The notes below the pieces were generated by a model. That model was given only the letters and a program-made list of their open reading frames with translations. It had not been told where the DNA came from and ran no database searches. DNA of 64,000 nt from the NCBI RefSeq assembly GCF_945915845.1, contig NZ_CAMEFX010000003.1, forward strand, positions 42,429 to 106,428, given 5' to 3'. Positions 9,726 through 19,952 of this stretch are shown here, one piece after another. The translations under genes were made by a program, and so were the position numbers. Source of the stretch: an uncultured Actinobacillus sp. (lineage in GTDB: Bacteria > Pseudomonadota > Gammaproteobacteria > Enterobacterales > Pasteurellaceae). Numbering within the stretch: the stretch's first letter is position 1; each line of letters starts with the position of its first letter.

Positions 9726-10664
9726 ATGAAATTAACCATAAAAGATATTGCTGCCCGTTGCGGTGTAGGAAAATCCACGGTTTCAAGGGTGTTAAATAAT
9801 GCCCCCAATGTCAATCCGCAAACCCGAGCTAAAATTCAAGCGATTATTGATGAATTAAATTTCGCACCCAACAAAACCGCGCGCGCTATGCGTGGTTCCG
9901 GCGAACAAGTTGTCGGTATTATCGTGACGCGTCTCAATTCAACAGCAGAATCCCAAACTCTGAGCCGCATATTGAACGCATTATATGCACAAAATATCAC
10001 GCCTATTATTGTTGAAAGCCAATTTAAACCTGCTCAAGTGGAACGTGAACTTCTTCTCTTCAAACAACGCCAAGTAGATGGTGTCATTTTGTTTGGTTTT
10101 TCTGGGCTACAAACACAACATTTAGCCCATTGGCAAGGTGCGCTTGTCACCGTAGCAAAAGCCTATGAACAAAAAAGTGCGGTCTATTATGACGATGAAA
10201 ATGCTATCAAAGCCTTGCTAACCCATTTTTATCAACAAGGACACCGACAAATCGGCTACCTTGGTATTCATGAACAAGATGAAACCACAGGTAAAAAACG
10301 TACAACGGCGTATCTTGAGTTTTGCAAAACTCACCAGTTAACACCTTATCTTCAACAAGCTGAACTCAGCATTGAAAGTGGCTACCAACAAATGCCTTTG
10401 CTTATGCAACTGCCTCTTTCAGCCTTGGTTTGTGCCACGCATAGTTTGGCGGTGGGCGCATTAAAATACTTGCAAGAACATCAACAAAATCTGCCTCTTG
10501 CTTGCATTGGGCAAAGCCCGATTCTACAAGCCTTAGCTCCTCAATTAGTTAGCCTTGATTTTGGTTATGAGCAAGCAGGACAACAGGCTGTAACTTTGCT
10601 ACTTGAACAATTAAATGGCTCAAGTGCGGTCGTTCAACAAAAAATTCCATTTAATTGGTATTAA
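9726..10664 (+). CDS. treR: Trehalose operon repressor TreR (LacI family)
   Basis: TreR represses treBC and is released by trehalose 6-phosphate. The 312-residue product begins MKLTIKDIAARCGVGKSTVS, a LacI-type helix-turn-helix, then PNKTARAMRGSGEQVVGIIVTRL, which matches the TreR subgroup closely. The C-terminal half is a periplasmic-binding-protein-like effector domain (DDENAIKALL, YLGIHEQDETTGKKR). The ATG at 9726 is preferred. A GTG at 9714 in the same frame would add four residues overlapping the ribosome-binding region. A 14-bp operator lies 43 bp after the stop in the treB promoter. Confidence 0.95.
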   Translation: MKLTIKDIAARCGVGKSTVSRVLNNAPNVNPQTRAKIQAIIDELNFAPNKTARAMRGSGEQVVGIIVTRLNSTAESQTLSRILNALYAQNITPIIVESQFKPAQVERELLLFKQRQVDGVILFGFSGLQTQHLAHWQGALVTVAKAYEQKSAVYYDDENAIKALLTHFYQQGHRQIGYLGIHEQDETTGKKRTTAYLEFCKTHQLTPYLQQAELSIESGYQQMPLLMQLPLSALVCATHSLAVGALKYLQEHQQNLPLACIGQSPILQALAPQLVSLDFGYEQAGQQAVTLLLEQLNGSSAVVQQKIPFNWY

Positions 10665-10666
10665 AA

Positions 10667-10682
10667 TGTGACTTAGATCACA
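10667..10682 (+). promoter_or_regulatory. CRP site upstream of treB
   Basis: TGTGA-CTTAGA-TCACA is a perfect match to the TGTGA-N6-TCACA core. It begins 3 bp after the treR stop and about 80 bp upstream of the predicted treB transcription start. Catabolite control of trehalose uptake is the expected role. Confidence 0.75.
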
Positions 10683-10706
10683 AAATCCATGCTTAATAAT
10701 CAAAAT

Positions 10707-10720
10707 TGGGAACGTTCCCA
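10707..10720. promoter_or_regulatory. TreR operator
   Basis: TGGGAACGTTCCCA is a perfect 14-bp palindrome with the AACGTT centre typical of LacI-family operators. It abuts a promoter with -35 TTGATT (10721-10726) and -10 TATAAT (10743-10748), spaced 16 bp, so bound TreR would block RNA polymerase at treB. Confidence 0.82.
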
Positions 10721-10790
10721 TTGATTTAAATTCAGAACAATCTATAATCAGCACCAATTTCAATTCTCTTATCCAGCAAAGGATTTTCTT

Positions 10791-12215
10791 ATGGCTAAAC
10801 AAAAAATCGATCCACAAAATATCGACAAACTTGTGGAATATATCGGTGGTCGTGAAAATATTGCGACTGTAACACATTGTATTACTCGCTTGCGTTTTGT
10901 GTTAAATGACGAAAGCAAAGTAGATGCAAAAGCAATTGAAAGTTTGCCAATGGTTAAAGCGAACTTTTCAACCGGCGGTCAATATCAAGTGGTAATTGGG
11001 CAAGAAGTGGGCGATTACTACAAAATCTTGTTGCAAAAAACCGGCTTGGCGAGTGTGGACAAAGAACAAGTGAAAGCTGCGGCGCGTCAAAATCAAAAAT
11101 GGTATGAAAGCCTAATTTCTCATATGGCGGATATTTTTATTCCGTTATTGCCTGCCTTGATCAGCGGTGGTTTGATTTTAGGTTTCCGCAATGTGATTGG
11201 CGACATCAAAATGTTTGAAGACGGCACAAAAACACTGGTGGAAATCAGTGCATTTTGGGCAAGTATGCATTCGTTCCTATGGATTATCGGTGAGGCAATT
11301 TTCCACTTCTTACCTGTGGGGATTTGTTGGTCGATTGCACGCAAAATGGGGACTTCGCCAATTTTAGGCATCGTGCTAGGGATTACCTTAGTTTCACCAC
11401 AGCTGATGAACTCTTACGCTTTAGGTTCGCAATTACCTGAGGCTTGGAATTTTGGTTGGTTTGCGGTTGAAAAAGTGGGCTATCAAGCGCAGGTTATCCC
11501 AGCGATTATGGCAGGTTTAACGCTCTCGTACATCGAACGAGTTATGAACAAAATCGTGCCTGATTTCTTAAATTTAATCATTGTTCCTGTGATTTCGATC
11601 ATCTTAGCAGTTTTCCTTGCTCATACGGTTATCGGTCCTATCGGTCGTGAAATCGGTAACGGCGTGGCTTATGTGGTGAAAGCAGCGATGACCGGCGAAT
11701 TTGCACCAATCGGGGCAGCATTGTTCGGTTTTTTATATGCACCATTAGTCGTCACAGGTGTTCACCAAACCTCGCTCGCCATTGATATGCAAATGATCCA
11801 AAGTATGGGCGGCACTCCGGTTTGGCCTTTAATTGCGCTATCCAATATCGCTCAAGCATCAGCGGTTGTTGCGGTCTTTATGATGACGAAAAAAATGACG
11901 GTGCGCGAAGTGGCATTGCCAGCGGCATTATCCGCCTACCTCGGCGTAACCGAACCGGCGATGTACGGGATCAACTTAAAATACCGTTTCCCAATGTTAT
12001 GTGCAATGATAGGTTCTGCTTGTGCAGCGTTAATCTGCGGTTTCAGCGGCGTATTAGCCGGCAGTATCGGCGTGGGTGGTTTACCGGGTATTTTATCTAT
12101 CCAACACCAATTCTGGGCAACCTTTGCGGTGGCAATGTTAGTAGCAATCATCGTACCGATTGCATTAACAATGGTGGTGTACAAACGCAAAGCGTTGAAG
12201 GGCGAAGTGGAATAA
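10791..12215 (+). CDS. treB: Trehalose PTS permease, EIIBC component
   Basis: TreB imports trehalose and phosphorylates it to trehalose 6-phosphate. The 474-residue protein has an N-terminal EIIB domain with phospho-acceptor Cys30 in VTHCITRLRFVL, then an EIIC domain of about ten membrane segments containing GVTEPAMYGINLKYRFP. No EIIA domain is fused, so it presumably relies on the general glucose EIIA (Crr), as in E. coli. It lies downstream of the CRP and TreR sites and heads the treBC operon. Confidence 0.95.
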   Translation: MAKQKIDPQNIDKLVEYIGGRENIATVTHCITRLRFVLNDESKVDAKAIESLPMVKANFSTGGQYQVVIGQEVGDYYKILLQKTGLASVDKEQVKAAARQNQKWYESLISHMADIFIPLLPALISGGLILGFRNVIGDIKMFEDGTKTLVEISAFWASMHSFLWIIGEAIFHFLPVGICWSIARKMGTSPILGIVLGITLVSPQLMNSYALGSQLPEAWNFGWFAVEKVGYQAQVIPAIMAGLTLSYIERVMNKIVPDFLNLIIVPVISIILAVFLAHTVIGPIGREIGNGVAYVVKAAMTGEFAPIGAALFGFLYAPLVVTGVHQTSLAIDMQMIQSMGGTPVWPLIALSNIAQASAVVAVFMMTKKMTVREVALPAALSAYLGVTEPAMYGINLKYRFPMLCAMIGSACAALICGFSGVLAGSIGVGGLPGILSIQHQFWATFAVAMLVAIIVPIALTMVVYKRKALKGEVE

Positions 12216-12218
12216 ACC

Positions 12219-12294
12219 GTAGGGACACACTGAGTGTGTCCGTTAATATTATTTCAGATGATTTATTTTTCGGACACACGCAGAGTGTCCCTAC
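12219..12294. repeat. REPIN-like inverted hairpin pair between treB and treC
   Basis: Two GTAGGGACAC-headed hairpins face each other across about 30 bp. The left has stem GGACACAC with loop TGA (12223-12241). The right is an imperfect version ending GTGTCCCTAC at 12294. The GTAGGG head is shared with the hairpin pairs in the his operon, but the stem sequence differs. The pair fills most of the 94-bp treB-treC gap and would be transcribed within the operon message. Confidence 0.75.
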
Positions 12295-12309
12295 TGTAGG
12301 AAAATAAAA

Positions 12310-13938
12310 ATGAACAACAAAAACTGGTGGCAAAACGGGGTGATTTATCAAATCTACCCAAAATCATTCCAAGACACGACAGGAAACGGCACGGGCGATA
12401 TTCAAGGGATTATCAAACGCCTTGATTATTTACAAACCCTTGGCATTGACGGCATTTGGATTACGCCGATGTACGTGTCGCCACAAATCGACAACGGCTA
12501 CGACATTGCCGATTACCGCAATATCGACCCAAGTTACGGCACGATGGCGGATTTTGAACAACTGATTGCCGAGGCACATAAACGCAATATCCGCATTGTG
12601 ATGGATATGGTGTTCAACCACAGCTCCACCTTCCACGAATGGTTCAAACAAGGCGAAGATCCAAACAGCGAATATCACGATTATTATATTTGGAAAGAGC
12701 AACCGACCAACTGGAAATCTAAATTTGGCGGTTCGGCGTGGAAATGGTCTGACAAAGCACAAAAATACTATTTGCACCTATTCGCCCCTGAACAAGCGGA
12801 TTTAAACTGGGAAAACCCAAAACTGCGGTCAGAATTATTTGATATTTGCAAATTCTGGGCGGAAAAAGGCATTGACGGCTTGCGTTTGGACGTGGTGAAT
12901 TTGATTTCTAAACCTGAACAATTCGAAGACGATTTTGAAGGGGACGGACGCCGTTTTTATACGGACGGCCCGAAAATTCATCAATACTTAAAAATGCTTA
13001 ACCAAAACGCTTTAACACCATACGGCTTAATGACCGTAGGCGAAATGTCCTCCACTAAATTGGAACATTGCCAACAATACGCCAATTTGAACGGTTCGGA
13101 ATTGTCGATGACCTTCAACTTCCATCATTTAAAAGTGGATTACCCGAACGGCGAAAAATGGACGTACGCAAAACCTGATTATGTGGAATTGAAATCGATC
13201 TTCAACTACTGGCAACAGGGTATGCACGGCAAAGCGTGGAATGCGTTGTTTTGGTGCAACCACGACCAACCGCGTATCGTTTCCCGTTTTGGCGATGAAG
13301 GCGAACTGCGCACCACCTCGGCAAAAATGTTAGCGATGTTGCTACACGGAATGCAAGGCACGCCTTATATTTATCAAGGGGAAGAAATCGGAATGACCAA
13401 CCCGAATTTTGCCACCATTGAAGAATATCGTGATGTAGAAAGCTTCAATGCCTATGCGGAGCTGAAAGAAAAGGGCGTAAGTGAAGAGCTGATTATCAAG
13501 ATCCTCGCGCAAAAATCCCGTGATAATTCACGCACACCGGTGCAGTGGGATAGCTCGAAAAATGCCGGTTTCTCAACTGGCACACCGTGGATTGATGTGT
13601 CGCGCAATTACCATGAAATCAACGTAGAACAAGCACTTGCAGACAAAAATTCTGTGTTTTACACCTACCAAGCGTTAATTGGCTTACGCAAAAATTTAGT
13701 GGTGCTCACCGATGGCGATTACCAAGATTTACTGTCGCAACATCCGTCTGTTTGGGCGTATCAACGCACTAATGCAACGGAAAAATTGACGGTGGTAGCA
13801 AATTTAAGTGCAGAAAAACAAGTGGTTAGGTTAGAAACAAGCGGTCAGATTTTGCTGAACAATTACCAAAATCTCGCCCAAGTTGAAAATGGCATTGAGT
13901 TGGCGCCTTATCAGGCGGTGTATTTGTTAAAAGCATAA
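12310..13938 (+). CDS. treC: Trehalose-6-phosphate hydrolase
   Basis: TreC cleaves trehalose 6-phosphate from TreB into glucose and glucose 6-phosphate in the cytoplasm. The 542-residue GH13 enzyme has the (beta/alpha)8 motifs VMDMVFNHSS, GLRLDVVNLI (catalytic Asp), TVGEMSS (catalytic Glu) and FWCNHDQPR (transition-state Asp). It follows treB by 94 bp, with a hairpin repeat between them, and ends at a paired-USS terminator. Confidence 0.96.
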   Translation: MNNKNWWQNGVIYQIYPKSFQDTTGNGTGDIQGIIKRLDYLQTLGIDGIWITPMYVSPQIDNGYDIADYRNIDPSYGTMADFEQLIAEAHKRNIRIVMDMVFNHSSTFHEWFKQGEDPNSEYHDYYIWKEQPTNWKSKFGGSAWKWSDKAQKYYLHLFAPEQADLNWENPKLRSELFDICKFWAEKGIDGLRLDVVNLISKPEQFEDDFEGDGRRFYTDGPKIHQYLKMLNQNALTPYGLMTVGEMSSTKLEHCQQYANLNGSELSMTFNFHHLKVDYPNGEKWTYAKPDYVELKSIFNYWQQGMHGKAWNALFWCNHDQPRIVSRFGDEGELRTTSAKMLAMLLHGMQGTPYIYQGEEIGMTNPNFATIEEYRDVESFNAYAELKEKGVSEELIIKILAQKSRDNSRTPVQWDSSKNAGFSTGTPWIDVSRNYHEINVEQALADKNSVFYTYQALIGLRKNLVVLTDGDYQDLLSQHPSVWAYQRTNATEKLTVVANLSAEKQVVRLETSGQILLNNYQNLAQVENGIELAPYQAVYLLKA

Positions 13939-13966
13939 AACACCCGATATATATCGCTTACAAACC

Positions 13967-14006
13967 AAAGTGCGGTTAAAATTTCTTGGATTTTAACCGC
14001 ACTTTT
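13967..14006 (+). terminator. Paired-USS terminator of treC
   Basis: A 16-bp inverted repeat built on AAAGTGCGGTTAAAAT (13967-13982) and its complement (13990-14005) ends in T residues. It closes the tre operon. Confidence 0.85.
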
Positions 14007-14059
14007 GTTTGCATCCTCACCTTTTTTCCTATAACAAGGCGACTTCTAGCGATAATAAA

Positions 14060-14087
14060 AAAGGCGAAACCTGTTCATTTCGCCTTT
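14060..14087 (-). terminator. Terminator of uraA
   Basis: AAAGGCGAAA and TTTCGCCTTT form a 10-bp stem with an 8-nt loop just beyond the uraA stop. On the minus strand it is followed by T-rich sequence. Confidence 0.8.
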
Positions 14088-14099
14088 AATTTCAATCGA

Positions 14100-15329
14100 C
14101 TATTCCACTTTATTTTCTGCTGGCGGTAAAACTAAGTTTAAGATAATCGCTACAATGGCACATAAGCTGATACCTTTAATGGACATACCGCCCACATCAA
14201 CAAACATTCCACCAATACCAAAGGTCATCACCACAGAAATAATACATAAATTACGCGCTTCCGTCACATCCACTTTGCCACGAATTAATGTACTCATGCC
14301 TACCACAGCAATAGATCCAAAAACCAACATCATAATACCGCCCATCACAATGGTTGGGATCGTGGATAAGAATGCCCCTACTTTACCGCAGAATGAAATC
14401 GCAATCGCCCATACAGCCGCCCAAGTCATAATGTTCGGATTAAAGTTGCGCGTTAACATCACCGCACCAGTTACTTCTGCATAAGTGGTATTGGGTGGGC
14501 CGCCGACCAATGATGCCGCAGCGGTTGCCACACCATCACCTAATAAAGTGCGATGTAAACCCGGTTTTTTCAGAAAGTCTTTTCCGGTTACAGAGCTAAT
14601 TGCCATAATGCCCCCCACATGCTCTACTGCGGGCGCAATGGCAATTGGAAGTAAATATAAAATCGCTTCTAATTTAAACTCAGGCATCGTTAAATTCGGT
14701 AGGCTAAACCAAGCGGCATCTAACACAGGTTGGAAATTAATTAACCCTAAGAATAAGCAAAGGATATAACCGACAGCGATCCCAAACATAATCGGGATCA
14801 ATTTCATCATCCCTTTTGAAAATACCGCCACGATCAAGGTTGTTAACAAGGTTACCAAAGAGACTAAAATCGCATCATTATAGGCATAAGCACTGCCCTT
14901 ACCGACTGCCATATCTACCGCTACAGGTGCCAATCCCATACCGATAATAATAATCACAGGGCCCACAACGACAGGGGGAAAAATACGTTCTAATATCGCC
15001 GCACCTCGTAATTTTACGAGAGTACTTAATGCCACATAAACTAACCCGGTACAAGCCAAGCCCCCCATTGTGGTCGCAATCCCCCAAGCCTGCACACCAT
15101 ATTGAATCGGTGCGATAAAGGCAAAAGAAGACGCCAAGAAAATAGGCACTTGTTTACCGGTACAAAGTTGGAAAAGCAAGGTACCCACACCGGCTGTTAA
15201 CAGTGCCGTATTCGCATCTAATCCGGTAATTAACGGCACAAGTACCAACGCACCAAATGCCACGAAAAGCATTTGCAGTCCCACAAATGCTTGTTTTGCT
15301 TTACTTTGTTGTTCAATTTGAGTTGTCAT
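14100..15329 (-). CDS. uraA: Uracil permease
   Basis: This inner-membrane proton-uracil symporter belongs to the nucleobase-ascorbate transporter family. The 409-residue product has about 14 hydrophobic segments and family motifs such as GVGTLLFQLCTGKQVPIFLASSFAF, LVGGPPNTTYAEVTGA and APAVEHVGGI. The start at 15329 has GGAGCAAAT directly upstream. It is the second gene after upp. The 316-bp gap between them is occupied almost entirely by an inverted-repeat element. Confidence 0.95.
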   Translation of the reverse strand: MTTQIEQQSKAKQAFVGLQMLFVAFGALVLVPLITGLDANTALLTAGVGTLLFQLCTGKQVPIFLASSFAFIAPIQYGVQAWGIATTMGGLACTGLVYVALSTLVKLRGAAILERIFPPVVVGPVIIIIGMGLAPVAVDMAVGKGSAYAYNDAILVSLVTLLTTLIVAVFSKGMMKLIPIMFGIAVGYILCLFLGLINFQPVLDAAWFSLPNLTMPEFKLEAILYLLPIAIAPAVEHVGGIMAISSVTGKDFLKKPGLHRTLLGDGVATAAASLVGGPPNTTYAEVTGAVMLTRNFNPNIMTWAAVWAIAISFCGKVGAFLSTIPTIVMGGIMMLVFGSIAVVGMSTLIRGKVDVTEARNLCIISVVMTFGIGGMFVDVGGMSIKGISLCAIVAIILNLVLPPAENKVE

Positions 15330-15354
15330 ATTTGCTCCAAAAATAACCGCACTC

Positions 15355-15625
15355 TAGGGTCTGTTTATCTTTCAATAAAAGGCAGCGGCGGAGCTTATTT
15401 TTTGCCCAATCAAGGCAAAAAAACTGCCGTTTAGTCATTCTAAACAAAGTTTTTTTAACACAGAGTGGGCAAAAAAGAAGCCCGCCCCTTCGGGTTGTGC
15501 CTAAAAAAGCCATCGTCGTTGTTGTAAAACTTGTCAATAGTCCTGCTATTAACTGCGTTTTACGCCTAGCCGATGGCTTTTTTAGGCGACAACGCAGCTT
15601 TTTATTGAAAGATAAACAGACCCTA
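15355..15625. mobile_element. 271-bp non-autonomous element with 26-bp terminal inverted repeats (MITE-like)
   Basis: The ends TAGGGTCTGTTTATCTTTCA (15355-15374, continuing to 15380) and the exact complement (15600-15625) form 26-bp terminal inverted repeats. Inside are two further dyads. One pairs CTTATTTTTTGCCCA near 15394 with TGGGCAAAAAAGAAG near 15469. The other pairs GCCTAAAAAAGCCATCG (15499-15515 region) with its complement at 15571-15587. Open frames in it are short and convincing for no protein. A 67-bp relative with the same termini is at 59027-59093, and a collapsed form lies near 41375. Because it lies inside the upp-uraA operon it would be transcribed as a large structured RNA segment. 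Confidence 0.75.
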
Positions 15626-15645
15626 AAGTGCGGTCTAAAAAAGAA

Positions 15646-16272
15646 TTATTTTGTACCAAAAATCTTATCGCCGGCATCCCCTAAACCAGGAATGATATAA
15701 CCATGTTCATTTAAATGACTATCAATTGACGCAGTATAAACTTCAATGTCCGGGTGTGCTGCTTCTAAGGCTTTAATACCTTCAGGTGCCGCCACTAACA
15801 CTAGCACTTTGATTTGTTTACAGCCGTGTTGTTTTAATAAATCAATGGTCGCAATCATTGAACCGCCTGTTGCCAACATGGGATCCACGACAATGGCTAA
15901 ACGCTCATCTAAATCACTGGCTAATTTTTGGAAATAAGGCACTGGCTCAAGGGTTTCTTCATTACGATACATCCCCACAACGCTAATACGCGCGCTTGGA
16001 ATATGCTCTAACACCCCATCCATCATCCCTAAACCCGCACGTAAAATAGGCACAACGGTCACTTTTTTACCCTTGATTTGCTGGATTTCTACATCACCGC
16101 ACCAGCCATCAATAATCACATTTTCCACTTCTAAATCTGCCGTGGCTTCATAAGTTAAAAGGCTCCCCACTTCGGTTGCCAATTCACGGAAATGCTTCGT
16201 GCTAATATCTGCTGCACGCATTAAACCTAATTTATGTTTCACCAACGGATGTTTTACTTCAACCAATTTCAT
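15646..16272 (-). CDS. upp: Uracil phosphoribosyltransferase
   Basis: Upp converts uracil and PRPP to UMP. The 208-residue product has the PRPP loop [11 protein letters not shown] and the uracil-binding C-terminus [20 protein letters not shown]. The ATG at 16272 has a GGG-containing ribosome-binding sequence (AAAGGGCAACAAGT) and gives the family start [17 protein letters not shown] frame to 16293 is unsupported. It is upstream of uraA on the same strand, coupling uptake with salvage. Confidence 0.96.
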   Translation of the reverse strand: MKLVEVKHPLVKHKLGLMRAADISTKHFRELATEVGSLLTYEATADLEVENVIIDGWCGDVEIQQIKGKKVTVVPILRAGLGMMDGVLEHIPSARISVVGMYRNEETLEPVPYFQKLASDLDERLAIVVDPMLATGGSMIATIDLLKQHGCKQIKVLVLVAAPEGIKALEAAHPDIEVYTASIDSHLNEHGYIIPGLGDAGDKIFGTK

Positions 16273-16358
16273 ACTTGTTGCCCTTTCATTCAAAAAAATC
16301 GTTTGATTGTAATGAAATTCAGTATTTCATTCAATGAGCGAGATCACAAAATCATAAA

Positions 16359-16401
16359 AAAAAGTGCGGTTATAAAAATCCTTATTTTTTCACCGCACTT
16401 T
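16359..16401. terminator. Bidirectional paired-USS terminator between upp and hisIE
   Basis: AAAAAAAGTGCGGT (to 16370) and ACCGCACTTT (16392-16401) form an inverted USS pair with A and T flanks. It lies in the upp-hisIE gap and marks the 3' end of the his operon. Confidence 0.65.
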
Positions 16402-16404
16402 ATC

Positions 16405-17046
16405 CTATTTATTCGACCCTTCAGGATGTAGCCCAATCCCTTGATGACGTTCTTTGAGTTTTTCAATCACATCTTGCCATGCCAAATTTTCATTGTGGAG
16501 CAATACAGTTAAGTGATAAACCAAATCTGCCGCTTCGCTAACTAATTCTTCACGATCTTTTGCCATCGCAGCCAGCGCCGTTTCAACCCCTTCTTCCCCG
16601 ACTTTCTGCGCAATTTTCTTCGTGCCTTTCGCATACAGTTTTGCCGTATAAGAGCTTTCAGGATCAGCGTTTTTACGCTCGGCAAGGGTGCGTTCTAATT
16701 TACTAAACCACGTCCAATCGCCTTCAGATTGCGTTTCAAACTGATGAAAACAACTTTCTGCCCCTGTATGACAGGTTTCGCCAATCGGATCGGCTAAAAT
16801 CAGCAAGGTGTCGTTATCGCAATCCAGGCTCATATCCACCACGTTTAAGAAATTGCCTGAAGTTTCTCCTTTCGTCCATAAACGTTGTTTGGTACGAGAG
16901 AAAAACGTCACTTTTTTCTCGGCTAATGTTTTGGCTAATGCTTCTTGGTTCATATAACCAAGCATTAGAACTTCACAGGTTTGGGCGTTTTGGACGATCA
17001 CGGGAAGTAAACCGTCCACTTTTTGCCAGTCTATTGTATTTATCAT
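16405..17046 (-). CDS. hisIE: Bifunctional phosphoribosyl-AMP cyclohydrolase / phosphoribosyl-ATP pyrophosphatase
   Basis: HisIE performs the second and third steps of histidine synthesis. The 213-residue fusion has an N-terminal cyclohydrolase domain with metal-site motifs DCDNDTLL and [13 protein letters not shown]. The C-terminal MazG-like pyrophosphatase domain has [32 protein letters not shown]. It is the last his gene. It normally follows hisF directly, but here an unrelated DUF2726 gene intervenes. Confidence 0.97.
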   Translation of the reverse strand: MINTIDWQKVDGLLPVIVQNAQTCEVLMLGYMNQEALAKTLAEKKVTFFSRTKQRLWTKGETSGNFLNVVDMSLDCDNDTLLILADPIGETCHTGAESCFHQFETQSEGDWTWFSKLERTLAERKNADPESSYTAKLYAKGTKKIAQKVGEEGVETALAAMAKDREELVSEAADLVYHLTVLLHNENLAWQDVIEKLKERHQGIGLHPEGSNK

Positions 17047-17113
17047 TCTTTAATCCTTGTTTTTTCCTAGCACGACAAGCCGTACTAGGTTATAAATAAT
17101 TAAATCGCCAATT

Positions 17114-17728
17114 TTATTTATTTGCTATCTTAGCGTAGTGAGCATTAAGCAATAATGAAATTTTCTCACATTCAAATTCTTTTGAGTGTTCAAATACTTC
17201 AATTAAATCTACACCTACTTTTTGACAGGCATAACGTTTTCTAGTATCTCGATCGCTAGAATTTTCCACTCTATGACCAGAGCCTTGATATTCAATGACA
17301 AGAACCGGCTTACCAAATCTATCAATAATTAAAAAGTCAGCGCGTAAATGGTTGATTGCCCAAAAAGCATCCTTTTCCTCTTTGGTACAATCATCTAACT
17401 TTTTAGGTGGATCAATCAGACCTCCTAATCCTACCTGAACAAATAGCCGATAATTTTGTTCTCTATGCTTTTCTAACAAAAGTTTCTCTAATGCACAGAA
17501 AACTTTATATTCAGCTTTATTCATTAATTGCCTAGATTTAAAATTGGTATTTAAAATTTGTTTTATGCGCTCATTTTGAAAAGAACTTTTATTATCTTCT
17601 TGATAATAAAAAACAGGCTCTTCTCGTCTATATTTTGTTATTCTCTTAGTACGGTGAGTTTTAGGATTAAAAATTAATACTAAAATAAAAATAATAATTG
17701 ATGAAATAATAACAATAGAATTATTCAC
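17114..17728 (-). CDS. DUF2726 protein, membrane-anchored nuclease-like, inserted in the his operon
   Basis: The 204-residue protein has one N-terminal transmembrane segment (about 5-20), a basic linker, and a soluble domain resembling DUF2726. That domain carries a restriction-endonuclease-like pattern: Glu73, Asp131 in LRADFLIIDRFGKPVL, and E146YQ148 two strands later, followed by GSGHR. Catalysis is inferred, not shown. It starts 4 bp after the hisF stop, so it is cotranscribed with the his genes. Its AT-rich codon use differs from hisF and hisIE, pointing to recent acquisition. Histidine synthesis needs no such protein. Confidence 0.75.
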   Translation of the reverse strand: MNNSIVIISSIIIFILVLIFNPKTHRTKRITKYRREEPVFYYQEDNKSSFQNERIKQILNTNFKSRQLMNKAEYKVFCALEKLLLEKHREQNYRLFVQVGLGGLIDPPKKLDDCTKEEKDAFWAINHLRADFLIIDRFGKPVLVIEYQGSGHRVENSSDRDTRKRYACQKVGVDLIEVFEHSKEFECEKISLLLNAHYAKIANK

Positions 17729-17732
17729 TTTA

Positions 17733-19252
<1,520 letters not shown>

Positions 19253-19266
19253 CTATCCTATATGCT

Positions 19267-19320
19267 CCTACCCCAAAGGGGTAGGTCTATGATTAACCTA
19301 GGGTAATTTATTACCCTAGG
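19267..19320. repeat. Hairpin dimer (A-spacer-B) near hisA
   Basis: Hairpin A (19267-19285, stem CCTACCCC with loop AAA) is followed by spacer TCTATGATTAA and hairpin B (19297-19320, stem CCTAGGGTAA). The same two-hairpin plan with an ATG...TAA spacer flanks both IS200-like genes in this operon. Confidence 0.75.
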
Positions 19321-19406
19321 CACAGCTATATCATCTCCCCTAGGGTTACTTGTTTGTCCTAGGCACTGCTATGTCGTTTCCCCTAGGGCTGCTTGTTTGT
19401 CCTAGG
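19321..19406. repeat. Two tandem 43-bp repeats
   Basis: Units 19321-19363 and 19364-19406 are direct repeats differing at a few positions. Each contains CCCCTAGGG and ends TTGTTTGTCCTAGG. They lie between the A-B dimer and the hairpin pair at the transposase gene and look like duplicated, degraded hairpin-B material. Confidence 0.7.
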
Positions 19407-19453
19407 GTAGCAAGCTACCCTAGGTTATGCATGATCCTACCCCGTTGGGGTAG
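19401..19453. repeat. Hairpin dimer B'-A' flanking the first IS200-like gene
   Basis: Hairpin B' (19401-19424, stem CCTAGGGTAGC) is followed by spacer TTATGCATGAT and hairpin A' (19436-19453, stem CTACCCC). It is the mirror arrangement of the dimer on the other side of the transposase gene at 19953-20003. Confidence 0.75.
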
Positions 19454-19484
19454 ATATGGCACCTAGATACAACTAGGGTCGCTG

Positions 19485-19940
19485 TTATAAATTTCTATCA
19501 ATAAAGTTTGCATCAACTTCTACACCAGCTTCAGCCAGTAGAAATTTTGCTTCGTCCATAAAACTCGTATGTTTATGGTGTTCTTTTTGATTTTTGATGT
19601 AGTTAATAATTTTTGCTTTATCTCTTTCGCAATAAGTTAATGCACAATAACCCACTGCCCACTCAGTAAAATCAGGAAATAATGATTTATTTTGTTCTAA
19701 AAATAAATGCGTTGTCTTTTTTAACTTCCGCACAAATTCCGATACAGGAATAGTTTGATGAATTTCCACAAATAAATGAATATGATCGGGCATTCCATTC
19801 ACACGGTATAAAACGCTTTGATGATCTTGAACAAATTTCCAAATACAACGATAAAGCTCATTTTCATATTGTTCATTAATGGCGTGAACCCCATATTTTG
19901 TCCGAAAAACAATATGATAAAGTAAACGTGTATAACTCAT
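19485..19940 (-). CDS. tnpA: IS200/IS605-type HUH transposase TnpA (first copy)
   Basis: The 151-residue product belongs to the single-strand Y1 transposases. HIH at 53-55 in NGMPDHIHLFVEIH is the HUH metal site, and Tyr114 in NYIKNQKEHH is the candidate nucleophile. The ATG at 19940 has GAGGAA upstream and gives MSYTRLLYHIVFRTKYG, aligning with the second copy at 24399-24854. A TTG four codons earlier is possible. The gene is flanked on both sides by matching two-hairpin dimers in inverted orientation. No TnpB is present. It appears intact. Confidence 0.9.
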   Translation of the reverse strand: MSYTRLLYHIVFRTKYGVHAINEQYENELYRCIWKFVQDHQSVLYRVNGMPDHIHLFVEIHQTIPVSEFVRKLKKTTHLFLEQNKSLFPDFTEWAVGYCALTYCERDKAKIINYIKNQKEHHKHTSFMDEAKFLLAEAGVEVDANFIDRNL

Positions 19941-19952
19941 TATATTCCTCAA

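Noticed and set aside
15313..15700. ORFs of 74 and 67 codons across the upp-uraA gap
   Set aside because: They lie within or across the inverted-repeat element, read through its termini on both strands, have no ribosome-binding site and show no domain features.
19267..19453. CRISPR-like array near hisA
   Set aside because: There are only two direct repeats, no regular unique spacers and no cas genes. The palindromes belong to hairpin dimers of the transposase.
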